A DNA stretch of 48,152 bases from Candidatus Zhuqueibacterota bacterium (lineage in GTDB: Bacteria > Zhuqueibacterota > Zhuqueibacteria > Thermofontimicrobiales > Sulfurfontimicrobiaceae): assembly GCA_016927835.1 (NCBI GenBank), contig JAFGMA010000311.1, positions 1-48,152 on the forward strand, read 5' to 3'. The translations under genes and the position numbers were made by a program. The notes under the pieces were generated by a model. The model saw only the letters and a program-made list of their open reading frames with translations, searched no databases and was not told the DNA's origin. Positions 35,061-44,673 of this stretch are shown here, piece after piece (positions within the stretch are counted from its first letter, which is position 1; each line of letters starts with the position of its first letter).

Positions 35061-35190
35061 ATGCGGATGCAATGAGCTATAGCGCAGCAATCTTCCAAAA
35101 CAATGGTACGTAAGCTCAAGTATCTAAAGTATGTTCAGGAAAAAAATGCATGTCAGTTTTAAAAAAAGTTACCCAACGGGGAGGTAATTA

Positions 35191-37215
35191 TTGTTAATAC
35201 CAATATTGAAAACGATTTCCCTGCGGGCCAGAATAATTATTACCTATAGCATCATCCTGGGAACGGGCGGCTTGCTCACATCATACGTCGGATCGAGAAT
35301 TACCACGTCGACCATATTGAATCAGGCTTCGAGCAAAGTGCATCATGATATGAACACAGCGAAAATGGTCTACGAGCAACAATTGTTTAAAATAAAGCAG
35401 AGTGTGAACCTGGCGCTTTTCGGTAGAAAAATTGAAGCACAAATTTCACCCGATGAAAAAAATACCCTGATTGAACATTTAGAAAAGATCAGGCTGCAAA
35501 ATGACCTTGATTTTCTGACGCTGGTTGCTCCGGACGGTCATACGATTGTGCGAACGCCGAATCAACGGCTCACAGGAGACAATGTTTCCTGGCTGCCTCT
35601 GGTTCAAATTGCACTGAAGGGTGAAACGGCGGCTACGACTGAGGTACTTTCTAAAGAAGCACTGCAATTGGAAAATCCCGAATTGGTAGAACAGGCTCAC
35701 ATCAAAATAATTCCTACCGAGCAAGCGATGCCCAGTACCAAAACGGAAGAAACATCTGGAATGGTACTGCTGGGAGCCGCACCTGTGGAATTCAACGCAG
35801 GGCGAATCGGCGCCTTATATGGTGGGACGCTTATGAATAATAATTTTAAAATTGTTGATCGTGTGTGGGATATTGTCTATGAAGGTGAGAAATTTGACTC
35901 TCAGGATATCGGTACGGTGACAATTTTTTTTAACGATTTGCGTATATCCACCAATGTGAAAACTGAGGCAGGCACGCGAGCAGTTGGCACAAGGGTTTCC
36001 AACGCCGTCGCAGAAGCCGTGCTCAAACAAGGTCAACGCTGGGTAGATGAGGCATTTGTCGTCAATGATTGGTATATCAGTGAATACGAACCAATTAGAA
36101 ATTATAACGGAGATATTATCGGCATTTTATATGTCGGACAACTGCGAAAAGCATACACATCTATCCGCGATAAGGTGGTGCTTACTTTCCTCGGGATTGC
36201 TTCAATCGGATTTTTCATCATTGTTGCGATCAGCTACTTGATCACGCGAACGATTACCAAGCCGTTGGGAGAAATTGTCAAAGCCACCGAATCGATCACC
36301 AAAGGCGACCTTGATCATGAAGTGAGGGTTTCGTGGAAAGACGAAATCGGAAAACTCGCGTTATCTTTCAATATTATGGTTGCCAGCCTGAAAAAAATGC
36401 GTTCGGAATTGGAGGAGTGGGCGAATACCCTGGAACAAAAAGTGAAAGAGCGCACAGAAGAACTGGTTGCGATGCAAAAAAAAGTGGTTCAGGCACAGCG
36501 CCTGGCTTCGGTTGGCAAATTAGCCGCCGGAATCGCACATGAAATAAATAATCCGCTGGGCGGTATCCTGGTGTTTAGCTCACTCGTACTGGAAGATATG
36601 CCTGATGATGATCCGAACCGTGAAAATATTCAGGAAGTGATCAATCAAACCATGCGCTGCCGGGATATTGTAAAAGGCTTGCTCCAGTTTTCGCGCCAGG
36701 AACAGGGCAAAACCGATTATGTAAAAGTCAACGATGTGTTAAACATTACGCTGTCATTGATTGAGAAACAGGCGCTATTCCATAATATCGAAGTCATCCG
36801 TGAATTCGATTCGGATTTGCCTTCTATCCTGGGAGACGATTCCCAGTTGCAGCAAGTTTTTATGAATATCATTCTCAATGCAGTACAGGCGATGGATGAA
36901 GTCGGCAAACTGATTATTCGCACACATCATGATTCGAAGCACGATATGGTGAATGTAGAAATCGAGGATACCGGCTGTGGCATCCCCCCCGATTTGATTG
37001 ACCGAATTTTTGATCCCTTTTTTACAACTAAGGAGGTTGGCAAAGGAACGGGATTGGGATTGGCTATCGCGTATGGAATTGTTACCAAGCATAATGGGCG
37101 AATGTCTGTCAAAAGCACGGTTAAAAAAGGGACAACTTTTACGATAAAAATTCCGGCTGCCGATAATGCAAATAATGATAAAAAGCAGTCCGGGGAATTA
37201 ATCGAGGCTTTGTAG
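35191..37215 (+). CDS. Membrane sensor histidine kinase with extracytoplasmic Cache-like domain
   Basis: This 674-residue protein has a first membrane helix at about 13-35, an extracytoplasmic sensor of about 290 residues (probably Cache type, with FLTLVAPDGHTIVRTP and IGILYVGQLRK at its ends), a second helix at about 328-350, a HAMP segment, a coiled coil, and a HisKA domain with His450 in LAAGIAHEINNPLGG. The HATPase domain shows MNIILNAVQAMDE, IEDTGCGIPPDLIDRIF and GTGLGLAIAYGI. The start is TTG at 35191, supported by GGGGAGG six bases upstream. The ligand is unknown. With the two preceding genes it forms a signalling run without a DNA-binding regulator. Confidence 0.95.
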   Translation: MLIPILKTISLRARIIITYSIILGTGGLLTSYVGSRITTSTILNQASSKVHHDMNTAKMVYEQQLFKIKQSVNLALFGRKIEAQISPDEKNTLIEHLEKIRLQNDLDFLTLVAPDGHTIVRTPNQRLTGDNVSWLPLVQIALKGETAATTEVLSKEALQLENPELVEQAHIKIIPTEQAMPSTKTEETSGMVLLGAAPVEFNAGRIGALYGGTLMNNNFKIVDRVWDIVYEGEKFDSQDIGTVTIFFNDLRISTNVKTEAGTRAVGTRVSNAVAEAVLKQGQRWVDEAFVVNDWYISEYEPIRNYNGDIIGILYVGQLRKAYTSIRDKVVLTFLGIASIGFFIIVAISYLITRTITKPLGEIVKATESITKGDLDHEVRVSWKDEIGKLALSFNIMVASLKKMRSELEEWANTLEQKVKERTEELVAMQKKVVQAQRLASVGKLAAGIAHEINNPLGGILVFSSLVLEDMPDDDPNRENIQEVINQTMRCRDIVKGLLQFSRQEQGKTDYVKVNDVLNITLSLIEKQALFHNIEVIREFDSDLPSILGDDSQLQQVFMNIILNAVQAMDEVGKLIIRTHHDSKHDMVNVEIEDTGCGIPPDLIDRIFDPFFTTKEVGKGTGLGLAIAYGIVTKHNGRMSVKSTVKKGTTFTIKIPAADNANNDKKQSGELIEAL

Positions 37216-37766
37216 AGAAATAAATTAAGTTACTGAAATCTATTGATAATGGATAGATTAAATTTGAATTTTTGCTTGTTTCTTTTACGCTTTTTTTGTA
37301 TATTTAATTGCGTCATGAGGTACCTGAACTATAAAATGACTAGATCGGATAGGGAGAGTTTTGGCAGCATCGAAAGTGCCTGAGATATTGCTTACACTGA
37401 AAAGGGGGCGCGCGAAAACTCAGAATTACAGAATGGATGTCATACATTTGATCATCTAAAGTATTCGGGGCAATAGAAAGATGCAATTCATAACTTGAAA
37501 ATTATCCCTCAATGCGTCCTGCTTTTCAACCTTGCTTTTCCTACTCCAGAATTTCTTGAGCATCAAGCTTGCGAATATTTACCAATCGAAACGCAAAAAA
37601 CACGGAAATCTTTTCTGCCTGACAATTGTTTGATTTTTGAAATATTGTCCGGGGGTGATACAGACAGGTTGCTGTTTTTTAGCCGCTAATCAACCGAAAA
37701 AGGCTGTTTCGAATATTTTAAGCATGCGTAAATTCTATTTGAATCGTATCAAGTGTGGTTCTATCG
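37216..37766. other. Gene-free interval with a promoter
   Basis: No gene is supported in this 551-bp interval; a 64-codon frame at 37495 has no ribosome site or known relative. A good promoter lies at 37276-37304. Confidence 0.5.
37276..37304 (+). promoter_or_regulatory. Promoter, possibly for the SWIM-domain gene
   Basis: TTGTTT (37276-37281), 17 bases, TATATT (37299-37304). The next called gene begins about 460 nt downstream, so it may instead drive an unrecognised RNA or small gene. Confidence 0.5.
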
Positions 37767-38261
37767 ATGAAAAATACAAAGCATAATTTCAGGATATCGA
37801 GAGCGTTAACAGAATTAACCGAAAGGCAGATTTCGTATCTCGACCAGGAAGTCGCAGAAGGCAAGGCATGGGAATTGTATTGCAATGGGCAGGTGATTCA
37901 ACCAACCGTATTCGAAAATCGCCTGTCGGGAATCGTAATTGATGAATCTGAGCAATATTTTGTCGAGACCAAAGTGGAAAAAAATCAAATCATTGCTACC
38001 TGCAATTGCGGCATTCGCGGGCAGGTTTGCAGACATGCAGTCGCATTATTGCATTGCTGGATAAGCGATGGTGATGGCTTCCAGGATGTTGGGAATTCAC
38101 TCAGGATGCTAGAAACCAAAGATAAGCAGGAGTTGCTGGAAATCATAAGCCGTATGATAGTAAAAAATCCTCAAAATATTGCTTGCTGTGCCGATGAAGA
38201 TTTGGTTTATGATGAAAGCCTCGATCTGGACAGCTTTCTTTCGGTTCATGATGACAATTAA
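37767..38261 (+). CDS. Small SWIM zinc-finger protein
   Basis: This 164-residue protein contains a SWIM zinc finger, C-x-C-x6-C-x-H, at Cys79, Cys81, Cys88 and His90 (CNCGIRGQVCRH). The preceding region (WELYCNGQVIQPTVFENRLSGIVI) resembles the N-terminal part of SWIM proteins that sit ahead of SNF2 helicases, and the end is acidic (EDLVYDESLDLDSF). Here no helicase is attached or adjacent. SWIM fingers bind DNA or protein partners. The ATG at 37767 is chosen over a GTG at 37755; neither has a clear ribosome site. The role is unknown. Confidence 0.85.
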   Translation: MKNTKHNFRISRALTELTERQISYLDQEVAEGKAWELYCNGQVIQPTVFENRLSGIVIDESEQYFVETKVEKNQIIATCNCGIRGQVCRHAVALLHCWISDGDGFQDVGNSLRMLETKDKQELLEIISRMIVKNPQNIACCADEDLVYDESLDLDSFLSVHDDN

Positions 38262-38552
38262 AGCGGCATTGTGTGCATCAAATCATACGGGATTGAATGC
38301 ATCTCATAAAAAAAAATGCAGAAGGATTTAAATTTGAGTGTAAAAATTTAAAATAATGACGATTTTATAAAATAGAGACACTGACCAAAATTTTTTCGGC
38401 AGTGGCAGGGGGATTGATGAAATAAACCATTTGATGACAGCAATCTCATGGTTTTTTTTGTACTCGCAAAGAAATTTATTTATTAAGTTATTTAGAAATA
38501 GTAAATAAACTATTATAAAAAGAATATATTTCTGATTAACAGGAGGATGGAG
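38262..38552. other. A/T-rich interval ahead of the transglycosylase
   Basis: Very A/T-rich sequence with a possible terminator (38424-38459). Some TATA-like words occur, but no paired -35/-10 boxes are convincing. Confidence 0.4.
38424..38459 (+). terminator. Possible intrinsic terminator after the SWIM gene
   Basis: AAACCAT (38424-38430) pairs with ATGGTTT (38448-38454) and is followed by a run of T (38452-38459). The 17-base loop is long and the stem A/T-rich, so strength is modest. Confidence 0.4.
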
Positions 38553-40721
38553 ATGATTTTTCGTGGTCTGATCATTCTAATGTTGCTTCTTGGGATGTGT
38601 TATGCAAATGTTCAGCCCGATACAACTCATTTCGATATCGATCCCGTGCTGTTTCCGGTTCCGGAGAATCTGGTGCCCAATGTGAAGTTCTGGATCGATG
38701 TTTTTTCAAAATATACCAGTCAACAGGTCATCCTCCATGATAATACAAATCTCAATATCGTTTACGATGTAATAGATTTTCGCGAGCATTATGGCAATTC
38801 GGTTGTAATCACCAGAAAGCATTGGAAAAAAGTGGATCAAAGCCGAGATAAAATAAAAAAAACGCTTCTCAAGCTGGCTGATATGAGAACGGAACAACTG
38901 GAAGAATTATCTGAAGATGAATTAAAAATATATGAGGCTTTTCCACCGCCTCGAAATCGTTCGGCATTTCGGCGAGCTGCTTATCGAATCCGCGGTCAAA
39001 TGGGACTGCGCGATAAATTCGAAGCCGGACTGATCCAATCCGGGCAATATATTGAAGAGATGACAAGAATTTTTGAACAGCATGCAATACCGCAGGATTT
39101 AATGTATCTGCCACACGTGGAATCGTCATTCAATATTAAGTCGTATTCACGGGTGGGTGCTGCTGGTATGTGGCAGTTTACGCGCCGAACAGGAAGACGG
39201 TTCATGAAAATAAATTATGCGATCGATGAACGGTGCGATCCATTTTATTCCACAGAAGCCGCAGCCAAATTGTTGAAACATAATTACGGTGAATTGCGAA
39301 GCTGGCCCATTGCTATAACTGCATACAATCATGGTTTAAACGGCATGCGCAGAGCAAAAAAGATCTGTGGTACATCCGATTTGGGCGTCATCGTTAAAAA
39401 ATATAAAAGCCGATCCTTCGGTTTTGCTTCGCGTAACTTCTATGCCGAATTTGTCGCAGCAGTCCATGTCAGAAAAAATTATCAGGAGTATTTTCAACAA
39501 ATTACATTCGATGTGCCCTGGAAATTTTCATATTTGATAATTCCGCGCCATACTGATATACGCAAACTGGCTAATGATTTGGATTTGAATATCCAGATAA
39601 TTAAGGAGATGAATCCAGCATTCAGGAAACCTGTTTTGCGAGCAGAAAAACATATTCCCCGCGGATTTCAGCTTCGGATTCCATGGAGACCGGGGGAAGA
39701 AATCGATGCGCTCTATGCGAGTATTTCAGGAAAACAGATGCATCGCAAAAGTACCGATCCCGATTTGCACCTTGTAGAAGCCGGTGAAAGCCTGGAATCA
39801 ATCGCGCGAGAGGAAAACGTACACATCGATTCCTTGCTTGCTTTTAACAACATACAAAATCGCCATCGAATCTACGCTGGAGACATGCTAAAACTTAGCA
39901 GCAGCAACGCCATAATTGAGGACCGCCAAGCCGAGGTTAACAAACCTGAGCTGGCTCAATCTTCTCCGACGGATGCGATAACGGTTCCCCGACAATCAGA
40001 AGAGCAGGAAAAACTCGCTGCGGCGAGTTCTGTTAAAATCCCGCAACCTGCAGCTATTGAATCGAGTGAGATTAATCTGGTCAAAATCGACACGGCAGAA
40101 ATTGCTTCACAGCCTATATCAATCAGTACACACGATGCGATGGAAGGTGAACAGAATGATGTGCAAGTGGTCTGGAATGAGGTCCCAATCGAACCAGTGA
40201 ATATCGAAAGACCTTCGTATATTGGCGATAGATTCGATCGATTTCAACATCTGAATATCGTCCCGCCAGCACCGCCGCAAAATAAAGTGCGCGTTCGACC
40301 GAATGAAACTTTGGGTCATTTTGCCGATTGGTTGGAAATTCCCACACAAAATCTACGCAAAATAAACGGTTTAAAATATGGTCAGGATATCCAGATAAAT
40401 GATCAGATTCGACTTATATTTGCGAATGTCGCGTGGGAGGATTTTCATCGTCGCCGTGAGGAATACCACAAAAGCATTGAAGAGGATTTTTTCGAACATT
40501 TCAAAATCGAGAATGTCCTGATCCATTCAATGAAAGAGGGGGAAAATGTCTGGTACCTTTGCAAGCAAGTCTACGAGATACCTTATTGGCTATTGCTGAA
40601 ATACAACGCCCATATTGATTTAAAACGGCTAAAGGTAGGCGATGAAATTATCATTCCGGTGCTATCGGCAATCACTTCGATGAAACCTGGTGGAAAACCG
40701 GAAATAAAAGGGCAGGTCTGA
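38553..40721 (+). CDS. MltD-like lytic transglycosylase with LysM domains
   Basis: This 722-residue exported protein cuts peptidoglycan. A signal peptide covers about residues 1-18 (LIILMLLLGMCYA). The transglycosylase domain (about 150-310) has the catalytic Glu190 in LPHVESSFN, followed by GAAGMWQFT and ITAYNHGLNGM, as in MltD. Downstream LysM repeats bind glycan chains: one at about residues 405-450 (HLVEAGESLESIARE), one near 595 (VRVRPNETLGHFADW), and one near the end (HSMKEGENVWYLCKQ), separated by a Glu/Pro-rich linker. The start at 38553 is preferred over 38547 because AGGAGG directly touches the first ATG but stands six bases before the second. It faces mutS2 convergently. Confidence 0.94.
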   Translation: MIFRGLIILMLLLGMCYANVQPDTTHFDIDPVLFPVPENLVPNVKFWIDVFSKYTSQQVILHDNTNLNIVYDVIDFREHYGNSVVITRKHWKKVDQSRDKIKKTLLKLADMRTEQLEELSEDELKIYEAFPPPRNRSAFRRAAYRIRGQMGLRDKFEAGLIQSGQYIEEMTRIFEQHAIPQDLMYLPHVESSFNIKSYSRVGAAGMWQFTRRTGRRFMKINYAIDERCDPFYSTEAAAKLLKHNYGELRSWPIAITAYNHGLNGMRRAKKICGTSDLGVIVKKYKSRSFGFASRNFYAEFVAAVHVRKNYQEYFQQITFDVPWKFSYLIIPRHTDIRKLANDLDLNIQIIKEMNPAFRKPVLRAEKHIPRGFQLRIPWRPGEEIDALYASISGKQMHRKSTDPDLHLVEAGESLESIAREENVHIDSLLAFNNIQNRHRIYAGDMLKLSSSNAIIEDRQAEVNKPELAQSSPTDAITVPRQSEEQEKLAAASSVKIPQPAAIESSEINLVKIDTAEIASQPISISTHDAMEGEQNDVQVVWNEVPIEPVNIERPSYIGDRFDRFQHLNIVPPAPPQNKVRVRPNETLGHFADWLEIPTQNLRKINGLKYGQDIQINDQIRLIFANVAWEDFHRRREEYHKSIEEDFFEHFKIENVLIHSMKEGENVWYLCKQVYEIPYWLLLKYNAHIDLKRLKVGDEIIIPVLSAITSMKPGGKPEIKGQV

Positions 40722-40762
40722 GATGAATTTATCCTCTGTATTATCTTCCTGTTGAAACACTG

Positions 40763-43165
40763 TCAATCCTCCAATTCGATCAAAGTTGCTCCTGCGTCAC
40801 CTTCATTCCATGCAGCCTGGCTTTTTCGTTTCACTCTGGGATGTGATTTCAGAAATTGGTTAATCCCATTTTTAAGCACACCGGTTCCTTTTCCATGTAT
40901 TATTCTGAGTTCGGTCAATCCAGCGAGTAGCGCCGAGTCGATGAATTTATCAACTTCATCAATTGCATCTTCCAATCGCATTCCGCGAAGATCGATTTCA
41001 GTTGAAATTTTGTCCGGCATCGTATAGCTGTGTGACTGAAATGGCGCCGTCTTCGTCTTAGCAGCCTGACTATCTGGAAGCATTCGCAATTCACTCAGCG
41101 GAACACGTATCTTCATGCTGCCTGATTCGATTTGAACTTTGCCCGACGCATCCTGCAATTCCCGAATCGTTACCTTCAATTTAAATTTTACCCAATAAGC
41201 ATGTTGTCCGGGCTCGATCTCCTCTGGCTTCATGCGTTTCCAGGGAATTTTTTCCTTTTTTGTGGTTTCCAGTTTTGTCAGGTTGCGGCTTTCCATTGAA
41301 ACAGAACGGAGTTGTTCACCAATTAATTCCTTTGCCGATTTGATTGCTTCACGCGTGGCATGTTTTTCCCGGATTTCTTTTATTGCCAATTCCACGGCAG
41401 CATTCGCTCGCTTAACAATTTGCTCCGCCTCTTCAATAGCTTTCTTTTTAAGTCGCTTTTCCTCTGAATGGTGTTTTTCGGTTAGTTCCTGGTATTGATT
41501 GGTTAATTCGTCCAGGTGTAATTGCTTGCGTTTCAAATCGTCTGCCAGTTTTTGGTGCCGGCTGATTTGGTGGTCGAGGATTGAAATAAGATCCTCCAAT
41601 TTGGCTTTGTCGGCGCCGACATAGGTTCGGGCGCGTTGAATGATCTCTTTTGGGATACCCAGGCGTTGAGCAATTTCAAAAGCATAACTTGATCCTGGAA
41701 TTCCAATCCGAAAGCGGTATGTCGGTTCCAACGTGGCTTTATCAAATTCCATTGAACCGTTTTCAATGCCGGATGTTACATGTGCGAAAGCTTTTAGCGA
41801 ACCGTGGTGAGTGGTCACGATTGTGATGCAGCCTGTTTGATTCAGTTTCTCCAGCACGGCTTTGGCGAATGCCGCTCCTTCTTCGGGATCAGTTCCTGAA
41901 CCGATTTCATCGATCAAAACCAGGCTTCGCTTGCCAGCCGATTGGATGATATGTTTCAATTGTTTTATTCGCGATGAGAAAGTAGACAGATCGTTCTCAA
42001 TGGATTGCATATCACCAATATCAGCAAAGATATCCTCGAAAAGGGAAAATTCCGAATCCGGGAATACAGGGACATGGAAACCGCTTTGAACCATCAAGTG
42101 CAGCAAGCCCACCGTTTTAATGGCAACTGTTTTGCCGCCCGCATTCGGTCCAGTAATTACCAGGCAATTAAATTTTTCTCCGATTTCCAGATTCAGAGGA
42201 ACGACATGGTCGCGTTTCAACTGGCGCAGCAGCAATAAAGGATGCCTGGCTTGTAGCAGATTGATTTTATTGGATTGATTTATAATTGGCTGGCTTCCGG
42301 ATATTTCAGCGGACAACTGAGCACGTGCGCTGATATGATCGAAAGTTGCCAGGCAATTCAGATTGTTGAGAAATGCGTCTGCATGTTCCCTGATCCTGTC
42401 CGTAAGCTCGGTTAAAATTCGCTCTACTTCGCGCTCTTCTTCCAGCCGCAAGCGACGAATCTGGTTATTCATTTCCAGGGTTTCGATTGGTTCCATGTAC
42501 AGGGTTGCGCCACTGGATGATTGATCGTACACAATTCCCTGAGCCCGACTTCGCTGCCCTTCTTTGACCATGAGAACCATTCGTCCATCGCGCAGCGTAA
42601 CCAGGTTTTCCTGAAGATACCCTTTTTCCGCCCAGGTTTTTTGAATCGATTCCAGTTTTTTGCGAATCCTGCTTTCGGTAGTAAGAATCTGATTCCGCAA
42701 CTTTTTGAGGGTATCGCTGGCGGTATCCTTAACCTGAACGGTTTCCTCGTCGATGGTCCGTGAAATTTCGTTCTCAACTTCCAGCAGTGAAACAAGTTGT
42801 TCTGCGAGCCCGATTAGCAGAGGATAGATGTCCATATCCTTTCGAAGGAATGCGTAAATCCGCCTGGAGATAACGGATATTTTTTTCAATTGCAGGATCT
42901 CTGCCGGATTGAGAAAATTGCCGATAGTGCGTGCTTTCTGTATCGAATGCGTGATATCATCGAATGCATCGATTGGGAAAGCTTTGCCGGCATCGATTAT
43001 TGTTCTGAATTCAGTGACAAGTGATAAACTGCGTTCAATCCATTTAGCATCCGTGGATGGAACCGTTGAAAGAAACCGTTGGCGAGTGATTGGGGAGAGT
43101 GCACAATTGGCAAGGTGGTTCAGGATTTTATTGAATTCAAGTATATCAAATAGCGCTGTGTCCAA
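40763..43165 (-). CDS. mutS2: MutS2 (Smr-domain ATPase)
   Basis: This 800-residue protein is MutS2. The ATPase core shows Walker A GPNAGGKTVAIKT and Walker B SLVLIDEIGSGTDPEEG, and a long coiled-coil follows (LADDLKRKQLHLDELTNQY). The C-terminal Smr domain has EIDLRGMRLEDAIDEV and IIHGKGTGVL, the nuclease-type motifs. In other bacteria MutS2 suppresses recombination or rescues collided ribosomes by splitting them (RqcU). The start is TTG at 43165, with GAAGG just upstream. The gene begins 2 bp after the cvpA stop, so the two are co-transcribed and probably translationally coupled. Confidence 0.97.
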   Translation of the reverse strand: MDTALFDILEFNKILNHLANCALSPITRQRFLSTVPSTDAKWIERSLSLVTEFRTIIDAGKAFPIDAFDDITHSIQKARTIGNFLNPAEILQLKKISVISRRIYAFLRKDMDIYPLLIGLAEQLVSLLEVENEISRTIDEETVQVKDTASDTLKKLRNQILTTESRIRKKLESIQKTWAEKGYLQENLVTLRDGRMVLMVKEGQRSRAQGIVYDQSSSGATLYMEPIETLEMNNQIRRLRLEEEREVERILTELTDRIREHADAFLNNLNCLATFDHISARAQLSAEISGSQPIINQSNKINLLQARHPLLLLRQLKRDHVVPLNLEIGEKFNCLVITGPNAGGKTVAIKTVGLLHLMVQSGFHVPVFPDSEFSLFEDIFADIGDMQSIENDLSTFSSRIKQLKHIIQSAGKRSLVLIDEIGSGTDPEEGAAFAKAVLEKLNQTGCITIVTTHHGSLKAFAHVTSGIENGSMEFDKATLEPTYRFRIGIPGSSYAFEIAQRLGIPKEIIQRARTYVGADKAKLEDLISILDHQISRHQKLADDLKRKQLHLDELTNQYQELTEKHHSEEKRLKKKAIEEAEQIVKRANAAVELAIKEIREKHATREAIKSAKELIGEQLRSVSMESRNLTKLETTKKEKIPWKRMKPEEIEPGQHAYWVKFKLKVTIRELQDASGKVQIESGSMKIRVPLSELRMLPDSQAAKTKTAPFQSHSYTMPDKISTEIDLRGMRLEDAIDEVDKFIDSALLAGLTELRIIHGKGTGVLKNGINQFLKSHPRVKRKSQAAWNEGDAGATLIELED

Positions 43166-43167
43166 TT

Positions 43168-43824
43168 TTACCTTCGTCTGTTTTTGCGTCCGGATGGATT
43201 AAAACCTGATCGATTATTTCTGAAAAATCCGCTACTGCCACTATCGCGAAGCTCCTGCAAGAATTGCTGTGCCCTGGGATTATTGGGATCTTTCGACAGA
43301 CTTCGTACAATTTCCGCTTCAAAATTTTTGGCTCCGGGAAAGATGACGCTGAATCCCTGGTAGATGAGCGGTGCCATGCGCATAGCGGGTTTCAGGAAAA
43401 CTGATCTTTCCCGTTGTGCGTCCAATGGTCCGGAAAAAGGTGTCAACCTGATAAGCATTGCGACCAGGCTCACGACGATGCATCCCTGGATAAGCCCTAA
43501 AATACCGCCAGCCACGTGGTCTGCCCGCTTTGCTTTTTCGCTGGGATTAATTTCGAACTGCAATTTTTGCACTATCAGCCGCATGAAAAACCAGCCGGCG
43601 GAAAGGATAATTGCAAAGGCAATGATGGTCAGTAGAATGCGGTCGGCCTGGAATGAAGAGCTCAGGTAATCTGCGAGCCGACCCATGTGGTTAACCGCAA
43701 AGAACATTACGATCATAAAACCGAAGAAACCGATCAAATTGTCGATACAACCGTTTTTATATCCTTTCCATGTGAAATAGCCGATTGCAATGACAATTGC
43801 AACGTCCCAAAAGCTAAAACTCAT
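43168..43824 (-). CDS. cvpA: CvpA family membrane protein
   Basis: This 218-residue protein has four membrane segments in the first 150 residues, starting SFWDVAIVIAIGYFTWKGYKNG, and the loop RADHVAGGILGLIQGCIVV typical of CvpA. The C-terminal tail is Arg/Asn/Gly-rich (FFRNNRSGFNPSGRKNRRR) and probably unstructured. CvpA is linked to envelope homeostasis and colicin V production in E. coli, with no molecular mechanism agreed. The start at 43824 is chosen because AAAGGA precedes it and because the longer frame (to 43896) would run through a terminator hairpin. The order cvpA-mutS2 is conserved in many bacteria. Confidence 0.9.
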   Translation of the reverse strand: MSFSFWDVAIVIAIGYFTWKGYKNGCIDNLIGFFGFMIVMFFAVNHMGRLADYLSSSFQADRILLTIIAFAIILSAGWFFMRLIVQKLQFEINPSEKAKRADHVAGGILGLIQGCIVVSLVAMLIRLTPFSGPLDAQRERSVFLKPAMRMAPLIYQGFSVIFPGAKNFEAEIVRSLSKDPNNPRAQQFLQELRDSGSSGFFRNNRSGFNPSGRKNRRR

Positions 43825-43868
43825 CTTAGATCGTCCTTTGGGTTTGCTTTTGAAAAGGTTAATAATGC

Positions 43869-43914
43869 AAAAAGTGAACAGGGGAGATGAAACCACGCAC
43901 TCTGTTCACTTTTT
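43869..43914 (-). terminator. Intrinsic terminator between yqeY and cvpA
   Basis: AAAAAGTGAACAG (43869-43881) and CTGTTCACTTTTT (43902-43914) form a perfect 13-bp stem with a 20-base loop. It has a T-run on both strands, so it may stop transcription in either direction. For the minus strand it ends the rpsU-yqeY transcript 35 bp after the yqeY stop. Confidence 0.8.
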
Positions 43915-43948
43915 TCACTTTGAATTAATACTGCTTAAGGATATTCTA

Positions 43949-44392
43949 CTAAGCCAGTTTTGATCGCACCAGTTCCTGTATTTTTTTCCCATCGGCTTTG
44001 CCCTTCAATTCTTTCATGAGAATAGACATCACTTTGCCAACATCCTTGATACTCGATGCGCCCGCTTTCTGTATTGCCTCATCAATTACCTGACTCAACT
44101 CCTCTTCAGAGAGTTGCCGGGGCAAATACGACGAAATTATCTCTAGTTCGTGGATTTCTTTATCTCGAAGGTCTTGCCTGTTGCCTCGTTCGTAAAGCTC
44201 TATCGCTTCCTTCCTTTTCTTGGCAGCGTTTAGAAGAACTGATATCTCTTCATCCTGAGTTAGCTCTGCGCGTTTGTCGATCATCATGTTTTTCATCTGG
44301 GAAACAACCAGGCGCAATGTTGCTACCCGTTGCTTATCTCCAGATTTCATCGCAGATTTAATGTCTTCCATCAATTTGGCTTGAATACTCAT
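43949..44392 (-). CDS. yqeY: YqeY/GatB-like protein
   Basis: This 147-residue protein is a YqeY family member with helical bundle and GatB/YqeY-type C-terminal domain. It opens MSIQAKLMEDIKSAMKSGD, with KSGDKQRVATLRLVVSQMKN and ELEIISSYLPRQLSEEEL as recognisable blocks, and ends KADGKKIQELVRSKL. Members resemble the tRNA-binding tail of the amidotransferase GatB; their own role is not settled, though links to translation are likely. The full length matches the family. AAAGG lies ten bases before the ATG. It follows rpsU by 17 bp on the minus strand, the arrangement seen in many bacteria. Confidence 0.93.
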   Translation of the reverse strand: MSIQAKLMEDIKSAMKSGDKQRVATLRLVVSQMKNMMIDKRAELTQDEEISVLLNAAKKRKEAIELYERGNRQDLRDKEIHELEIISSYLPRQLSEEELSQVIDEAIQKAGASSIKDVGKVMSILMKELKGKADGKKIQELVRSKLA

Positions 44393-44409
44393 CAGAGTGT
44401 GACCTTTGT

Positions 44410-44607
44410 TTACATTCCTTCCAGCATAAGCATACGCCGTTGCTTCCTTCTCGCAGCATTCAGTTTGCGTTTGCGCCGCTCGCTCGGTTTTTCAAAATGT
44501 TGATGCTTTTTAATATCAGACATCAAACCGGCTTTTTCGCAAGCTTTTGTAAATCGACGGAATGCCTTTTCGAACGTCTCTCCATCTCTTACGATAACAC
44601 TGGGCAT
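44410..44607 (-). CDS. rpsU: 30S ribosomal protein S21
   Basis: This 65-residue protein is ribosomal protein S21: MPSVIVRDGETFEKAFRRF, KACEKAGLMSD and the Arg/Lys-rich tail RKRKLNAARRKQRR. It binds near the 3' end of 16S rRNA and helps initiation. AAGGAGG lies 11 bases before the ATG at 44607 and only 2 bases before an in-frame ATG at 44616; the shorter form begins like known S21 proteins and is preferred. It heads the rpsU-yqeY transcript, with a promoter at 44756-44784 and a hairpin in the leader. Confidence 0.96.
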   Translation of the reverse strand: MPSVIVRDGETFEKAFRRFTKACEKAGLMSDIKKHQHFEKPSERRKRKLNAARRKQRRMLMLEGM

Positions 44608-44673
44608 AAATTGCATAACCTCCTTTCATCGTTTTATGCCATTTTCAAAAAATGAATATCATTTTGCCCCCAT

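Noticed and set aside
37495..37689. 64-codon plus-strand frame
   Set aside because: No ribosome site and no recognisable relative.
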